This document shows positions 7,745 through 17,538 of a DNA stretch of 64,000 nucleotides, piece after piece. Position numbers and translations under genes: made by a program. The stretch's first letter is position 1. Each line of letters begins with the position of its first letter. Source of the DNA: Mangrovimonas futianensis. Its GTDB lineage: Bacteria > Bacteroidota > Bacteroidia > Flavobacteriales > Flavobacteriaceae. The notes below the pieces were generated by a model. The model was not told the origin of the DNA and made no database searches. It was given only the letters and a program-made list of their open reading frames with translations. The stretch is taken from the NCBI RefSeq assembly GCF_021245805.1, contig NZ_JAJJNF010000010.1, positions 45,428 through 109,427 on the forward strand, in the 5' to 3' direction.

Positions 7745-10582
7745 TTACAACTGATTTCCATGTATATCCAATTCTATCATAGGCTTTCCTAGTTTCTTCA
7801 CCTCATCCCATTGAGTTGATTTATCACCAACAATGACATAGATCATTTCTTTTTCTCGTAGGTACTTGTTTATGATCTCCTTATAATCAGCAACAGTCAT
7901 AGTGATCAATTCTTCCTGATCCTTTTCGATATAATCCAATGGTTTGTCATATTTACTAATATTCCTAAGAATACCCATTTTAGCACCCAAACTCTCAAAG
8001 GCTCTGGTATTATCCTTTAAGATTTTATTCTTGGTGATTTCAACTTCCTTTTCACTGAAATTAGGTCCGTAATTAGTAAGCATATCCTGAATAATTTCCA
8101 AAGATGGTAAGGTTGCATTTGCTCTAACATTGGTAATTACATAAAAAGGACCTACCTCTTTACTTGTGGCAATTCCTGAATAAGCACCATAGGTATATCC
8201 TTTTTCTATCCTAAGGGTTTGGGTCAACATGCCACTAGAACCACTACCTAAAACTTCATTTGCAAATTCTAAATTATTAAAATCGCCATCTTCAGCAGAA
8301 AGCGCCAATTTACCGATATAAAGAACCGATTGTTTGGAATCTGGAACGTCAATAAAATAGATTGTATTTGCTTTTGGAGACTCTGGCAGGGTGTAAGATG
8401 GCATTTCGGGAGCAGCCGCTTTCCAATTATTTAAAGCCGCAAACACTTTTTCAGCTTGAGCATGGGAAACATCCCCTACCACATGAACCTTAGCATTTTC
8501 AGGAGAGAGCATCGCATAATAGGCTTTTAAGTCTTCTAGTGAAATACCAGCTGTTGTCTCTAAAGTACCACTGCCTGGAATTCCAAAAATATGGTCATCT
8601 CCATAAAGTAATTTGGCGTAATTGATGGATGCAATAGATCTAGGTTCTGCTTCCCTTCCTTTTAAACTAGTTTCAAGAGCCTGTTGTAATCTTGAAAATT
8701 CTTTGGAATCCCATCTCGGTTCCAATAACATTTCTTTTACCAGGGCGACGGTACCTGCTAGGTTTTTACTTAAACAAGATCCTGTGATTCTAAAATCCTC
8801 ATTAGAACTTGAGAATGAAATACTAGCTCCAAGCATTCCTATGGCCTCTTCCAATTCTGCTGGTGTTTTGGTAGCGGTACCCTCCATCATTAAATCACCA
8901 AGTAAATTGGCAACACCTGACTTTTCTTTGGAATCCAAAAGGTGCCCTCCGGGAATGGTTATTTCAAATTGTACTAAAGGCACTTCATTGTTTTCAATCC
9001 CATATAAAGTCAATCCATTATCTAAATTGGCCTTATAAATTTCGGGAGCTTGAAATAAAGGCATGTCACCAAAAGGAGGTTCACTCCTATCATATTTACT
9101 CGGTGTTTTCTCATAATCAGCCTCTTCTCCTTGACCTACTTCTTCGGCTGCAACATCCTGTTTTACCTCTTCCATCCAAACAGTAGCCTCTTTGGAATTT
9201 GCTACTGCCAAATCCAATTGCCCTTTGGGAACCACACTGGTCATCACATAATTCTGACCTTTGATATATTTGTTATAAACCCTCATAACATCCTCCTTTG
9301 TGACGGCATTGGTAAGATTGGCTGTTTGGGTAATATAACTAGGATCACCATTGAACTCATTATCTTGAACTAATTGAAATGCTTTATTTAAAACGGTACT
9401 AACACCTTGATATAACTGCGTTTCCAATTCTGCTTTGATACGCTTTAAATCTTTATCCTCTACTCCATTAGTTTCAAATCGCTTCAAACCTTCATCCAAA
9501 GCTATTTTCACAGAATCCAAATCAACCGCATTATTGGCTCTTACCCTCAATACAAATTCCCCTGCCAACTCACTACTGCTTTGATAAGAACCAACATTGG
9601 GAGTTAATTTCTTTTCCTCAACAAGCACCTGATAAAGAGGCGCTTTTTTACTTCCACTCAAAAGATTTCCCAAAATATTTAACGCATAGGTATCTGGATG
9701 ATACTCTTCAACGGTTGGAAATACCATCCGTAATTCAGGTAACTTGGCAAAAGTATCTTCAAAATATAAAGACTTGCTTTCAGTTAAAGTAACAGGCATT
9801 GGCTCCAGAGGCTCTACATCTGGTCCGCTGTTAATCTCACCAAACCACTTCTCAACTAATTCTTTGGTTTTGGCAATATCAATATCTCCAGCAATAACCA
9901 AAGACGCATTTTTAGCCCCATAGTATTGAGCATAAAACTCTTTAACATCATCAATCGTAGCTGCTTGTAAATCTGGCAATTGCCCTATTACCGTCCAGTT
10001 ATAAGGATGACCTTCTGGATAAAGATTTTTTCTAATAATTTCATCAGTATATCCGTAGGGTGAATTATCGACTCTTTGGCGTTTTTCATTTTTAACAACC
10101 TGTTTTTCACGTTCCAAAGCTGCTTCTGTTACTGTATTAATCATATACCCAAATCGATCAGAGTCAATCCAAAGGATTTTTTCAAAAGCGTCTTTTGGAA
10201 CCACTTCATAATATACCGTTCCATCACTCCAAGTTCCACCGTTACGCTGACCACCCCATTCTGGAATTAATTTTCTATTGGCTCCTACAGGTACATTTTC
10301 AGAATCATTAAAACTCATGTGTTCAAAAAAGTGGGCAAATCCCGTTTTCCCTGGTTTCTCCCTATTGGAACCAACATGCATCATAGTTGCCACAGCAACG
10401 ATAGGGTCACTATGATCTTCATGTAAGATAACTTCCAATCCATTGTCTAAAGTGAATTTTTCATACGGAATTTTAAAATCAATAGTGTTTTCTGAATTTT
10501 GGGCGGTATCCTCAGTGCCAGTATTTTCATTACAGGAGGTAGCCAACAAAAAGACAGCCAATAAAGTAAAGAGTGCTTTCAT
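7745..10582 (-). CDS. M16 family zinc peptidase, lipoprotein, two-repeat form
   Basis: The 945-residue protein starts with a lipoprotein signal (MKALFTLLAVFLLATSC, C17). The active M16 domain carries the inverted zinc motif HFFEH at residues 84-88, with the distal glutamate region ALEREKQVVKNEK near 155-167. A second, catalytically inactive M16-like half follows from about residue 500. Full-length two-half enzymes of this pitrilysin-like type degrade peptides. The lipid anchor places this one on the periplasmic side of a membrane or on the cell surface. It is transcribed alone, convergent to the EutB-EutC gene with a shared terminator. Confidence 0.93.
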   Translation of the reverse strand: MKALFTLLAVFLLATSCNENTGTEDTAQNSENTIDFKIPYEKFTLDNGLEVILHEDHSDPIVAVATMMHVGSNREKPGKTGFAHFFEHMSFNDSENVPVGANRKLIPEWGGQRNGGTWSDGTVYYEVVPKDAFEKILWIDSDRFGYMINTVTEAALEREKQVVKNEKRQRVDNSPYGYTDEIIRKNLYPEGHPYNWTVIGQLPDLQAATIDDVKEFYAQYYGAKNASLVIAGDIDIAKTKELVEKWFGEINSGPDVEPLEPMPVTLTESKSLYFEDTFAKLPELRMVFPTVEEYHPDTYALNILGNLLSGSKKAPLYQVLVEEKKLTPNVGSYQSSSELAGEFVLRVRANNAVDLDSVKIALDEGLKRFETNGVEDKDLKRIKAELETQLYQGVSTVLNKAFQLVQDNEFNGDPSYITQTANLTNAVTKEDVMRVYNKYIKGQNYVMTSVVPKGQLDLAVANSKEATVWMEEVKQDVAAEEVGQGEEADYEKTPSKYDRSEPPFGDMPLFQAPEIYKANLDNGLTLYGIENNEVPLVQFEITIPGGHLLDSKEKSGVANLLGDLMMEGTATKTPAELEEAIGMLGASISFSSSNEDFRITGSCLSKNLAGTVALVKEMLLEPRWDSKEFSRLQQALETSLKGREAEPRSIASINYAKLLYGDDHIFGIPGSGTLETTAGISLEDLKAYYAMLSPENAKVHVVGDVSHAQAEKVFAALNNWKAAAPEMPSYTLPESPKANTIYFIDVPDSKQSVLYIGKLALSAEDGDFNNLEFANEVLGSGSSGMLTQTLRIEKGYTYGAYSGIATSKEVGPFYVITNVRANATLPSLEIIQDMLTNYGPNFSEKEVEITKNKILKDNTRAFESLGAKMGILRNISKYDKPLDYIEKDQEELITMTVADYKEIINKYLREKEMIYVIVGDKSTQWDEVKKLGKPMIELDIHGNQL

Positions 10583-10746
10583 TTAAATCTTGTTTTCTGA
10601 TTAAGTCTTAAAAATACAGAATATATTTAAAATGTCACGCTGACAAAAAGCATCTCTATTTCTGACGGATTTAAGTGTATTTTTCACCCTTATTCAGCTT
10701 GTCATTTTTTATCTTTACTACTTTAATCTATATGTCATTTCCTAAG

Positions 10747-12417
10747 ATGAATTTTTTCCATTACAAACAAACAGTAAATCAAATTTTAAGTATCTTTTTA
10801 CTCGTCACTACTTTGGGTATATCACAAACAAAAGAGAATCCTATTCCTCGTATTGAAACCCAAAATGGGCGACATGCCTTGATTGTTGATGGAGAACCTT
10901 ATCTTGTTTTGGGAGCACAAAGTAACAATTCCAGTTCTTGGCCGGCCACCCTTCCTCAAGTATGGTCGGCCATGGATCAATTACATATCAATACTTTAGA
11001 AATACCCATTTATTGGGAACAATTTGAACCCCAACCTGGCGTCTATGATTATAGCGTAATGGATAGCATCATTAAACAAGCCCGAGAACGCGATCTAAGA
11101 GTTATATTACTTTGGTTTGCCACCTGGAAAAATGGTTCCAATCATTACATGCCACAATGGATGAAATTAAAACCAGATACCTACTTTAATATGGTGAACA
11201 AAAATGGAGAACCTATTGATTCCCCATCCCCTCATGCCCAAGCAACCTTAGAAGCAGATATAAAGGCATTCTCAATGTTTATGAACCACCTCAAGGAAGT
11301 GGACCCGCAACATACCGTGATTATGGTACAGGTTCAAAACGAACCAGGTTCTTGGGGAAGTGTCAGGGATTATTCTAAAGAAGCAAACAAACTCTTTGAA
11401 GGTAAGGTGCCTACAGAAGCTTTAAAAGCCATGGAAGTATCCTCAAATAATGGAGGAACCTGGAAACAAGTCTTTGGAGAACATGCTGAAGAATACTTTC
11501 ATGTTTGGCATGTGGCCTCGTATATAGGACAAGTTGCCTCGGCTGGAAAAGCCATATATCCGCTTCCTTTATACGTGAATGGCGCTATTAGAAACCCTAT
11601 TAATCCAGGTCCTCCCTACTATCAGGTAGGTGGACCCAATGATAATGTTTTGGATCTTTGGAAAGCCGCAGCGCCTGATATTGACCTATTAGCGCCTGAT
11701 ATTTATTTTAAGGATACCCAAACTTATTTAAAATCATTAGAGGTTTACAGTACCAAAACCAATCCGTTGTTTGTTCCTGAAACCTTTTGGCATGAAGATT
11801 TCCCCAAGTTTTTCTACGCTGCTTTGGGAGAAGGAGCCATAGGTTATGCCCCGTTCGGATTGGATGATACCAGACTACGTATAGGTCCAGATGGTAAGCC
11901 CATGACTTCTAAAGACATGTATGAACCCACCGCGCTTAACTTTAAGTTATTTAAGCCAATGGCAGATGTGATTGCCAAGTTGAATTATGAAGGTCACATC
12001 CAAACAGCCATTCAATTACTACCTATTGACCCTGAAGCCGAAAATGGAGGTGCTGTTGACCGTGAGAATTATGTCACCGACCAAACGATTTCTTTAAAAT
12101 CATGGGATCTAAATATCGCATTTGGGACTTTTGATAGAATGTCAAGATCTCCTTTTCAACCCAAACATCCTGATGGACGCCTATTGGTTGCCGAACTCGA
12201 TACCAACGAATTTTTGTTAGTGGGTTACCATTGCCGAGTCATGTTTGAACCTTCTGGAAAATATGCCGATAAGCCTTGGTGGTTTTTAAGTGTTGAGGAA
12301 GGACACTATGAAAATGGTACTTTTGTTATGGACCGTATCCTAAATGGAGACCAAACTGATTGGGGGTTAAATTTTGACACTCCAAAAGTACTACGAGTCA
12401 AACTTTATACCAGGTAA
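10747..12417 (+). CDS. Secreted glycoside hydrolase, DUF5597 / GH35-like beta-galactosidase family
   Basis: From the ATG at 10747 the protein has 556 residues with a Sec signal ending near TTLGISQ. The TIM-barrel resembles GH35/GH42-type enzymes with a C-terminal DUF5597 domain. QNEPGSWG carries the probable acid/base glutamate and VPETFWHED a probable nucleophile glutamate. Such proteins act on beta-galactosides or related plant and algal glycans in the periplasm. The in-frame GTG at 10675 and ATG at 10732 give longer N termini that would bury the signal peptide, so I prefer 10747. No SusC/D pair is adjacent. Confidence 0.75.
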   Translation: MNFFHYKQTVNQILSIFLLVTTLGISQTKENPIPRIETQNGRHALIVDGEPYLVLGAQSNNSSSWPATLPQVWSAMDQLHINTLEIPIYWEQFEPQPGVYDYSVMDSIIKQARERDLRVILLWFATWKNGSNHYMPQWMKLKPDTYFNMVNKNGEPIDSPSPHAQATLEADIKAFSMFMNHLKEVDPQHTVIMVQVQNEPGSWGSVRDYSKEANKLFEGKVPTEALKAMEVSSNNGGTWKQVFGEHAEEYFHVWHVASYIGQVASAGKAIYPLPLYVNGAIRNPINPGPPYYQVGGPNDNVLDLWKAAAPDIDLLAPDIYFKDTQTYLKSLEVYSTKTNPLFVPETFWHEDFPKFFYAALGEGAIGYAPFGLDDTRLRIGPDGKPMTSKDMYEPTALNFKLFKPMADVIAKLNYEGHIQTAIQLLPIDPEAENGGAVDRENYVTDQTISLKSWDLNIAFGTFDRMSRSPFQPKHPDGRLLVAELDTNEFLLVGYHCRVMFEPSGKYADKPWWFLSVEEGHYENGTFVMDRILNGDQTDWGLNFDTPKVLRVKLYTR

Positions 12418-12480
12418 CTAAAAAGTAGGCCATTTCTTATGGATTAGCAATTTATTAAGAACATGTAACTTACATTTAAT

Positions 12481-12488
12481 TACATTTG
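12481..12488 (+). promoter_or_regulatory. Putative -7 box for the tamB-tamL operon
   Basis: TACATTTG matches the flavobacterial -7 consensus exactly. No clear TTG is seen at -33. Transcription from it would begin near 12495 and give a leader of about 20 nt before the TTG start at 12516. Confidence 0.4.
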
Positions 12489-12515
12489 TAAGAACCATCT
12501 AAATTGTATTAGGAA

Positions 12516-15500
12516 TTGTCTACAGATTCTACCAAAACCTCAAAGAAGAGGAGACATCGTGTCTTCCGAATTCTTGTAAAAGTGTTTTTGGTACTCCTAG
12601 TCCTTTTTATCCTTTTGGTTGTTTTCATCAGGAGTCCGTGGGGACAAGATATTATTGTTCACAAGGCCATAGACTATGTCACCAATAAAACCCACTCCAA
12701 AATAGAACTGAAAAAGGCTTTTATAACCTTTGACGGCGATATACAAATTGAAGGTCTCTATGTGGAAGATCAACAAGGAGACACATTAGTTTACTCTAAA
12801 AGACTTGAAGCCAACATGCCGTTGTGGGCGTTAATTACAGGTAAGGGAATGGGTGTTGATGATTTGGAATGGGAAGGATTGCGTGCCAACATCATCAGGA
12901 AGGATTCTATCAATGGATTTAATTTCCAATTTTTAATTGATGCATTTACTTCCAATGAAACACCGGTTGAATCAACTCAAGATACGGTTTCCAAGCCATT
13001 TAATCTTGTATTGGGCTCTTTGGACTTAAAGGATTTTAATATCGTTTATATTGACCAAGTAACAGGCATTCAAAGCACTTACAAGTTTAAAACCTTGGAA
13101 GTTGACATGGATGAAACCAATTTGGAAACCATGACTTTTAAAGTCGATGACCTTGAGTTACAAGATGCCTTTATTGATGTTACCCAAACTCCAGTAATAG
13201 CCAGTTCTGAATCAGAAACGTCCATACTTCCATTCATTTCAGTGGATAACCTAACCCTGAACAAAGTAAAAGCACATTATAAATCCATTGGAGACGGCTT
13301 AGAAGTGAACACAAATATTGATGATTTTAATACTGAAATTGAAAGCATTGACTTAACAAACCAAGCGTTTGTTTTTGGGGAATTGAATTTAAAACAATCA
13401 CAAATTGACATCAAAACAACCAAAAAAAATTCAACCGAATTCAATGAACCATTGGCTTCTGATTCCAACTCCCTTGAATGGCCAGACCTTCAATTAACCA
13501 TTGGTGAAATAGATTTTGAGGACAATCAATTCAGTTTTATTTCCAACAATCAAAAACCGAAAAAGGGCACTTTCAACCCAGAAGCTGTGGTCATCACAAA
13601 TTTCAACCTTCAAGCAGCTAATGTGCATTTGAAAGATAAGACTGCTGGATTAGAATTGAACACTTTAAATTTTAATGAAGCCTCAGGAATTAATGTACAA
13701 GAAATAGGTATTGGATTAACAATAACAGATCAAAATCTTAAAATTCAACAACTAAACGCCGCAGTAAATCAAAATAAAATCAAAGGAAGCCTAGACTTAC
13801 AATATGCCTCTTTAGCCTCTTTTTTGGCAAACCCAGAACAAGCTAAAGTAAATTTGAATCTAGCAAACATGACATTTGACTTGAATGATGTGTTTAAATT
13901 TGAACCCAGTCTTCGGGACAATTCTTATATGCAAACACTTGGACAAAAGGCACTTCAAGGTAACCTGAAGGCACAAGGAACTTTGTCTGATATTCAAATT
14001 TCTCATTTGAATATCCAATGGGGAAAAGAAACGCAAATAGACTTAAAAGGTCAGATTAAAAAAATAACCACTTCAGATTCCATAACTTTTGACATTCCGA
14101 AATTTAGAGCAACTACGGTAAGATCTGATCTCATCAAATTTGCTTCGGAAGATTCATTAGGTATCCAGTTTCCAGAAACCGTTAATCTCCAAGGTAAAGC
14201 CAAAGGCAACCTCAACAATATTCGAGCTACCGCCTTGTTAAACACCTCACAAGGAAACGCCAAATTAGAAGGTTTTTTCAATAAAGAGGCAGGTATTCAT
14301 TTTGATGTAGATGGTCAGATTGATAATTACCAACTTAATGAATTGCTTAAAAATGAAGATTTCGGTGCTCTAAGCTTAAGTTTAAAGGCCAACGGCTCGG
14401 GAAGTGACATCAATCATTTAAATGCTCAATTGGATGCTGTTATTTCAGAATTCAAACTAAAGCAATATGATGTTACAGACCTAAGTATTCAAGGAAATTT
14501 GGAAAATGGACAAGGTCATATCATTTCAGATTACAAAGATGACAACCTCAACATGAATCTGGATGCATTGGTCACTTTAGATTCTATTGCTCCAGAAGCC
14601 AAGATAAATTTGAATGTTATTGGGGCTAATTTAAACGCTTTGGGAATTACAGACCAATCCCTTAGAACTGGATTTCAGTTAGAAGCTGATTTTAAAGGTA
14701 ATAGCTCGTCATTTGATGTTGAAACGGAAATTAATGAGGGCGTAATCGTTTATGACAATAAAAGGTATTTACTTGGTGATTTACAAGCTCAAGCCCATGT
14801 GAGACCAGATACCACTTCTGTCACTATACACAATAAAATAATTGATGCCGATTTGGAATCCAATTCAAACCCGCAAACCTTTAGCAAAGCTTTATCACAA
14901 CACATACAAGGTTACTTTTACAGAGATCTCCAGAGGGTGGATACTTTAGAGCGGCCTGTTAAATTAAAATTCAAGGGTACTATAAATCCGTCTCCTCTGT
15001 TAAATGAAGTATTACTTGTCAACGTTGAAGATTTAGACACCATTCAAATTGCTATGGATTTTGATGAAATGGCTTATCGATTAGACACAGAAATTTCGGC
15101 TCCTCATATTAATTATGATGGTAATAAATTGGATAGCCTTCATTTTGATATGCTTACTGATAAAGAACATTTTGATTTCAATTTCAGGTTTAAAGAATTA
15201 ACGGCTGGTCCATTGGTACTACCTCAAACCATTTTTTCAGGTCATCAGGAAAACCATGAACTCTCACTACAATTTATAGCTAAAGATCAGGACACTACCG
15301 TAATGCGTATGGATTCCAAAATTACCGGTGATAGCGAATTGCTTCATTTCCATATAGAACCCGAAACCCTTGTATTGAACAAAAACAATTGGCAAGTTCC
15401 CGCGACGAATCAAATTGATTATTCAAATCAGAAACTAACCTTTCAAGATGTTCTTTTTCAGTTTCAAGACCAGAAAATTCAATTGACTCATGAATTCCCT

Positions 15501-17531
15501 AACATACAAAAAGATCATGTAGCTATGACCTTCAAGCAATTAAACCTTGAAGAACTCCTAGGATATTTCAATCCTGACAAAACACTTGCAACTGGTTTAA
15601 TAAATGGGGATTTAATAGTTGAGGATCCTTTTGGTAAAACTGGTTTAAATGCCCAATTGGACATCAATCAACTTCATGTATTAGACGTGGACTTAGGCAC
15701 GCTTTCCCTTAAAGGAAAACCGATACAAAACCAGCAGTATGATTTTTATCTATCTACAAAAGGAGGAATGGTTGATTTAGACCTTAAAGGCGACTATTTA
15801 GCTGGAACAGAAAGAGCAGCCTTAGATTTGGATCTCAATATCAATGAATTTCAAATGAAAGCATTGGAAGGTTTCAGCATGGGAGCTTTGACTGATACAA
15901 ATGGTAACATGACAGGTAAATTTCAAGTTAATGGAGCACCTAGTGATTTAAAATATCAAGGCCAATTGGATTTTAATAATGCAGCTTTTAATATAGCCAA
16001 GTTCAATGCCGCCTTCACCTTAAAACAAGAAAGTGTTCAAGTAACCAATGAAAAGATTTCATTAAGTAAATTCACCGTTTTAGATGCCAACAACAATCCT
16101 TTAATCCTAACTGGAGACATTCTTACTGAAAATACTTTAAATCCTTCGTTCAACCTTCAAATACAAGCAACAAACTTTCAGCTTTTAAATGCTTCTGCTG
16201 ATGACAATGATTTTGTTTATGGTAAAGCTGTTTTTGATGCCACCGCAAGTTTAACCGGAAATCTTCAAATACCTAAATTGGATGTAGATGCAACTGTTGG
16301 TAATGAGACCGACATTTCATATATCATGCCTTCGGCTTCTGTCAACATGGAGCAACGAGATGGTGTCGTTATTTTTGTAAACAAGGATCATCCAGATGCT
16401 ATTCTTACACAAACTGAAGAAACAACTTCCACACTTAAAGGTTTTGATATTAAAGCTCGCGTTAAGGTAAAACCAGAGGCAGCGGTGACTATTATTATCA
16501 ATGAGAAAACCAATGATAATTTTAAAGTTTCTGGAGAAGGAGATTTTGTATTCAACATGAAACCCAATGGACAAATGACTCTTTCTGGAGTTTATGATGT
16601 TACGGATGGTCATTATGAGATGAGTTTATACAATTTAGTAAACCGTCGATTTGATTTAAGTCCCGGTAGTAGAGTAACCTGGTCTGGAGATCCGTTTGAT
16701 GCTGCCCTTGACATCAAAGCCCTTTATGAAGTTAAAGCTTCGGCTTCGGCTTTAATGGCAACCCAAACTTCAGGATCTGACCCTTCTCTGCGTAATAAAT
16801 TTAGACAGGTATTACCCTTTGAGGTGTATCTTAATATTGATGGGGAACTCATGCAACCTGTTATCTCATTTAATATTGATATGCCAGAAAATGAACGTGG
16901 TGCTATCAATGGTCAAGTCTATGGTCGTGTACAGCAATTAAATCAACAGGAAGAAGAATTGAACAAACAAGTTTTTTCCCTGTTGGTGCTGAACCGTTTT
17001 TATCCCGAACCCGGCAGTGATGGTAGTAATGGTGGTATGGCCTCAGTGGCACGTGACAATCTCAATGACGCTGTTTCTGATCAACTCAATATGTTTTCGG
17101 ATAAACTACTAGGAAAAACAGGCTTTGAATTGGATTTCGGACTCGATAGTTTTACCGATTACCAAGGAAGTACTCCTCAGGATCGCACACAATTGGAGGT
17201 CGCGGCAAAGAAAAAACTCTTCAACGATCGATTGACGGTAAGTGTAGGAAGCGAAGTGGATATTCAGGGAAGCAATCAAACAGAGGAAGAAACTCCGGTT
17301 ATAGGAAACGTTACATTAGAGTATTTATTGACCAAAAATGGCCGATATCGCATTAAGGGATTTAGAAGAAATGAATTTGAAAATGTCATTGATGGCCAAA
17401 CAATGGTCAGTGGTATTGCTCTAATTTTCACCATGGAATTTAATAAATTTAGTGAGTTTTGGCATGCTATATTTCATCCTGAAGATGACACGCAAGAAAA
17501 TGAATCGCAGCAAAATCAAGTAAAAGAATAG
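12516..17531 (+). CDS. tamB: TamB-family translocation/assembly module protein (DUF490)
   Basis: This 1671-residue protein has an N-terminal inner-membrane anchor (about residues 18-42, hydrophobic after KKRRHR). A very long repetitive beta region follows, typical of AsmA/TamB bridge proteins, and the C-terminal DUF490 domain lies at about 1250-1640. TamB-like proteins span the periplasm and are implicated in lipid transport to, and assembly of, the outer membrane. The start is TTG at 12516; the next in-frame ATG lies about 90 codons in and would delete the membrane anchor. It is followed 7 bp later by a BamA-like gene, the expected partner. Confidence 0.88.
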   Translation: MSTDSTKTSKKRRHRVFRILVKVFLVLLVLFILLVVFIRSPWGQDIIVHKAIDYVTNKTHSKIELKKAFITFDGDIQIEGLYVEDQQGDTLVYSKRLEANMPLWALITGKGMGVDDLEWEGLRANIIRKDSINGFNFQFLIDAFTSNETPVESTQDTVSKPFNLVLGSLDLKDFNIVYIDQVTGIQSTYKFKTLEVDMDETNLETMTFKVDDLELQDAFIDVTQTPVIASSESETSILPFISVDNLTLNKVKAHYKSIGDGLEVNTNIDDFNTEIESIDLTNQAFVFGELNLKQSQIDIKTTKKNSTEFNEPLASDSNSLEWPDLQLTIGEIDFEDNQFSFISNNQKPKKGTFNPEAVVITNFNLQAANVHLKDKTAGLELNTLNFNEASGINVQEIGIGLTITDQNLKIQQLNAAVNQNKIKGSLDLQYASLASFLANPEQAKVNLNLANMTFDLNDVFKFEPSLRDNSYMQTLGQKALQGNLKAQGTLSDIQISHLNIQWGKETQIDLKGQIKKITTSDSITFDIPKFRATTVRSDLIKFASEDSLGIQFPETVNLQGKAKGNLNNIRATALLNTSQGNAKLEGFFNKEAGIHFDVDGQIDNYQLNELLKNEDFGALSLSLKANGSGSDINHLNAQLDAVISEFKLKQYDVTDLSIQGNLENGQGHIISDYKDDNLNMNLDALVTLDSIAPEAKINLNVIGANLNALGITDQSLRTGFQLEADFKGNSSSFDVETEINEGVIVYDNKRYLLGDLQAQAHVRPDTTSVTIHNKIIDADLESNSNPQTFSKALSQHIQGYFYRDLQRVDTLERPVKLKFKGTINPSPLLNEVLLVNVEDLDTIQIAMDFDEMAYRLDTEISAPHINYDGNKLDSLHFDMLTDKEHFDFNFRFKELTAGPLVLPQTIFSGHQENHELSLQFIAKDQDTTVMRMDSKITGDSELLHFHIEPETLVLNKNNWQVPATNQIDYSNQKLTFQDVLFQFQDQKIQLTHEFPNIQKDHVAMTFKQLNLEELLGYFNPDKTLATGLINGDLIVEDPFGKTGLNAQLDINQLHVLDVDLGTLSLKGKPIQNQQYDFYLSTKGGMVDLDLKGDYLAGTERAALDLDLNINEFQMKALEGFSMGALTDTNGNMTGKFQVNGAPSDLKYQGQLDFNNAAFNIAKFNAAFTLKQESVQVTNEKISLSKFTVLDANNNPLILTGDILTENTLNPSFNLQIQATNFQLLNASADDNDFVYGKAVFDATASLTGNLQIPKLDVDATVGNETDISYIMPSASVNMEQRDGVVIFVNKDHPDAILTQTEETTSTLKGFDIKARVKVKPEAAVTIIINEKTNDNFKVSGEGDFVFNMKPNGQMTLSGVYDVTDGHYEMSLYNLVNRRFDLSPGSRVTWSGDPFDAALDIKALYEVKASASALMATQTSGSDPSLRNKFRQVLPFEVYLNIDGELMQPVISFNIDMPENERGAINGQVYGRVQQLNQQEEELNKQVFSLLVLNRFYPEPGSDGSNGGMASVARDNLNDAVSDQLNMFSDKLLGKTGFELDFGLDSFTDYQGSTPQDRTQLEVAAKKKLFNDRLTVSVGSEVDIQGSNQTEEETPVIGNVTLEYLLTKNGRYRIKGFRRNEFENVIDGQTMVSGIALIFTMEFNKFSEFWHAIFHPEDDTQENESQQNQVKE

Positions 17532-17538
17532 GAGGCAG

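Noticed and set aside
8622..9038. 138-codon plus-strand open frame
   Set aside because: It is the antisense shadow of the M16 peptidase, which has full motifs and normal length.
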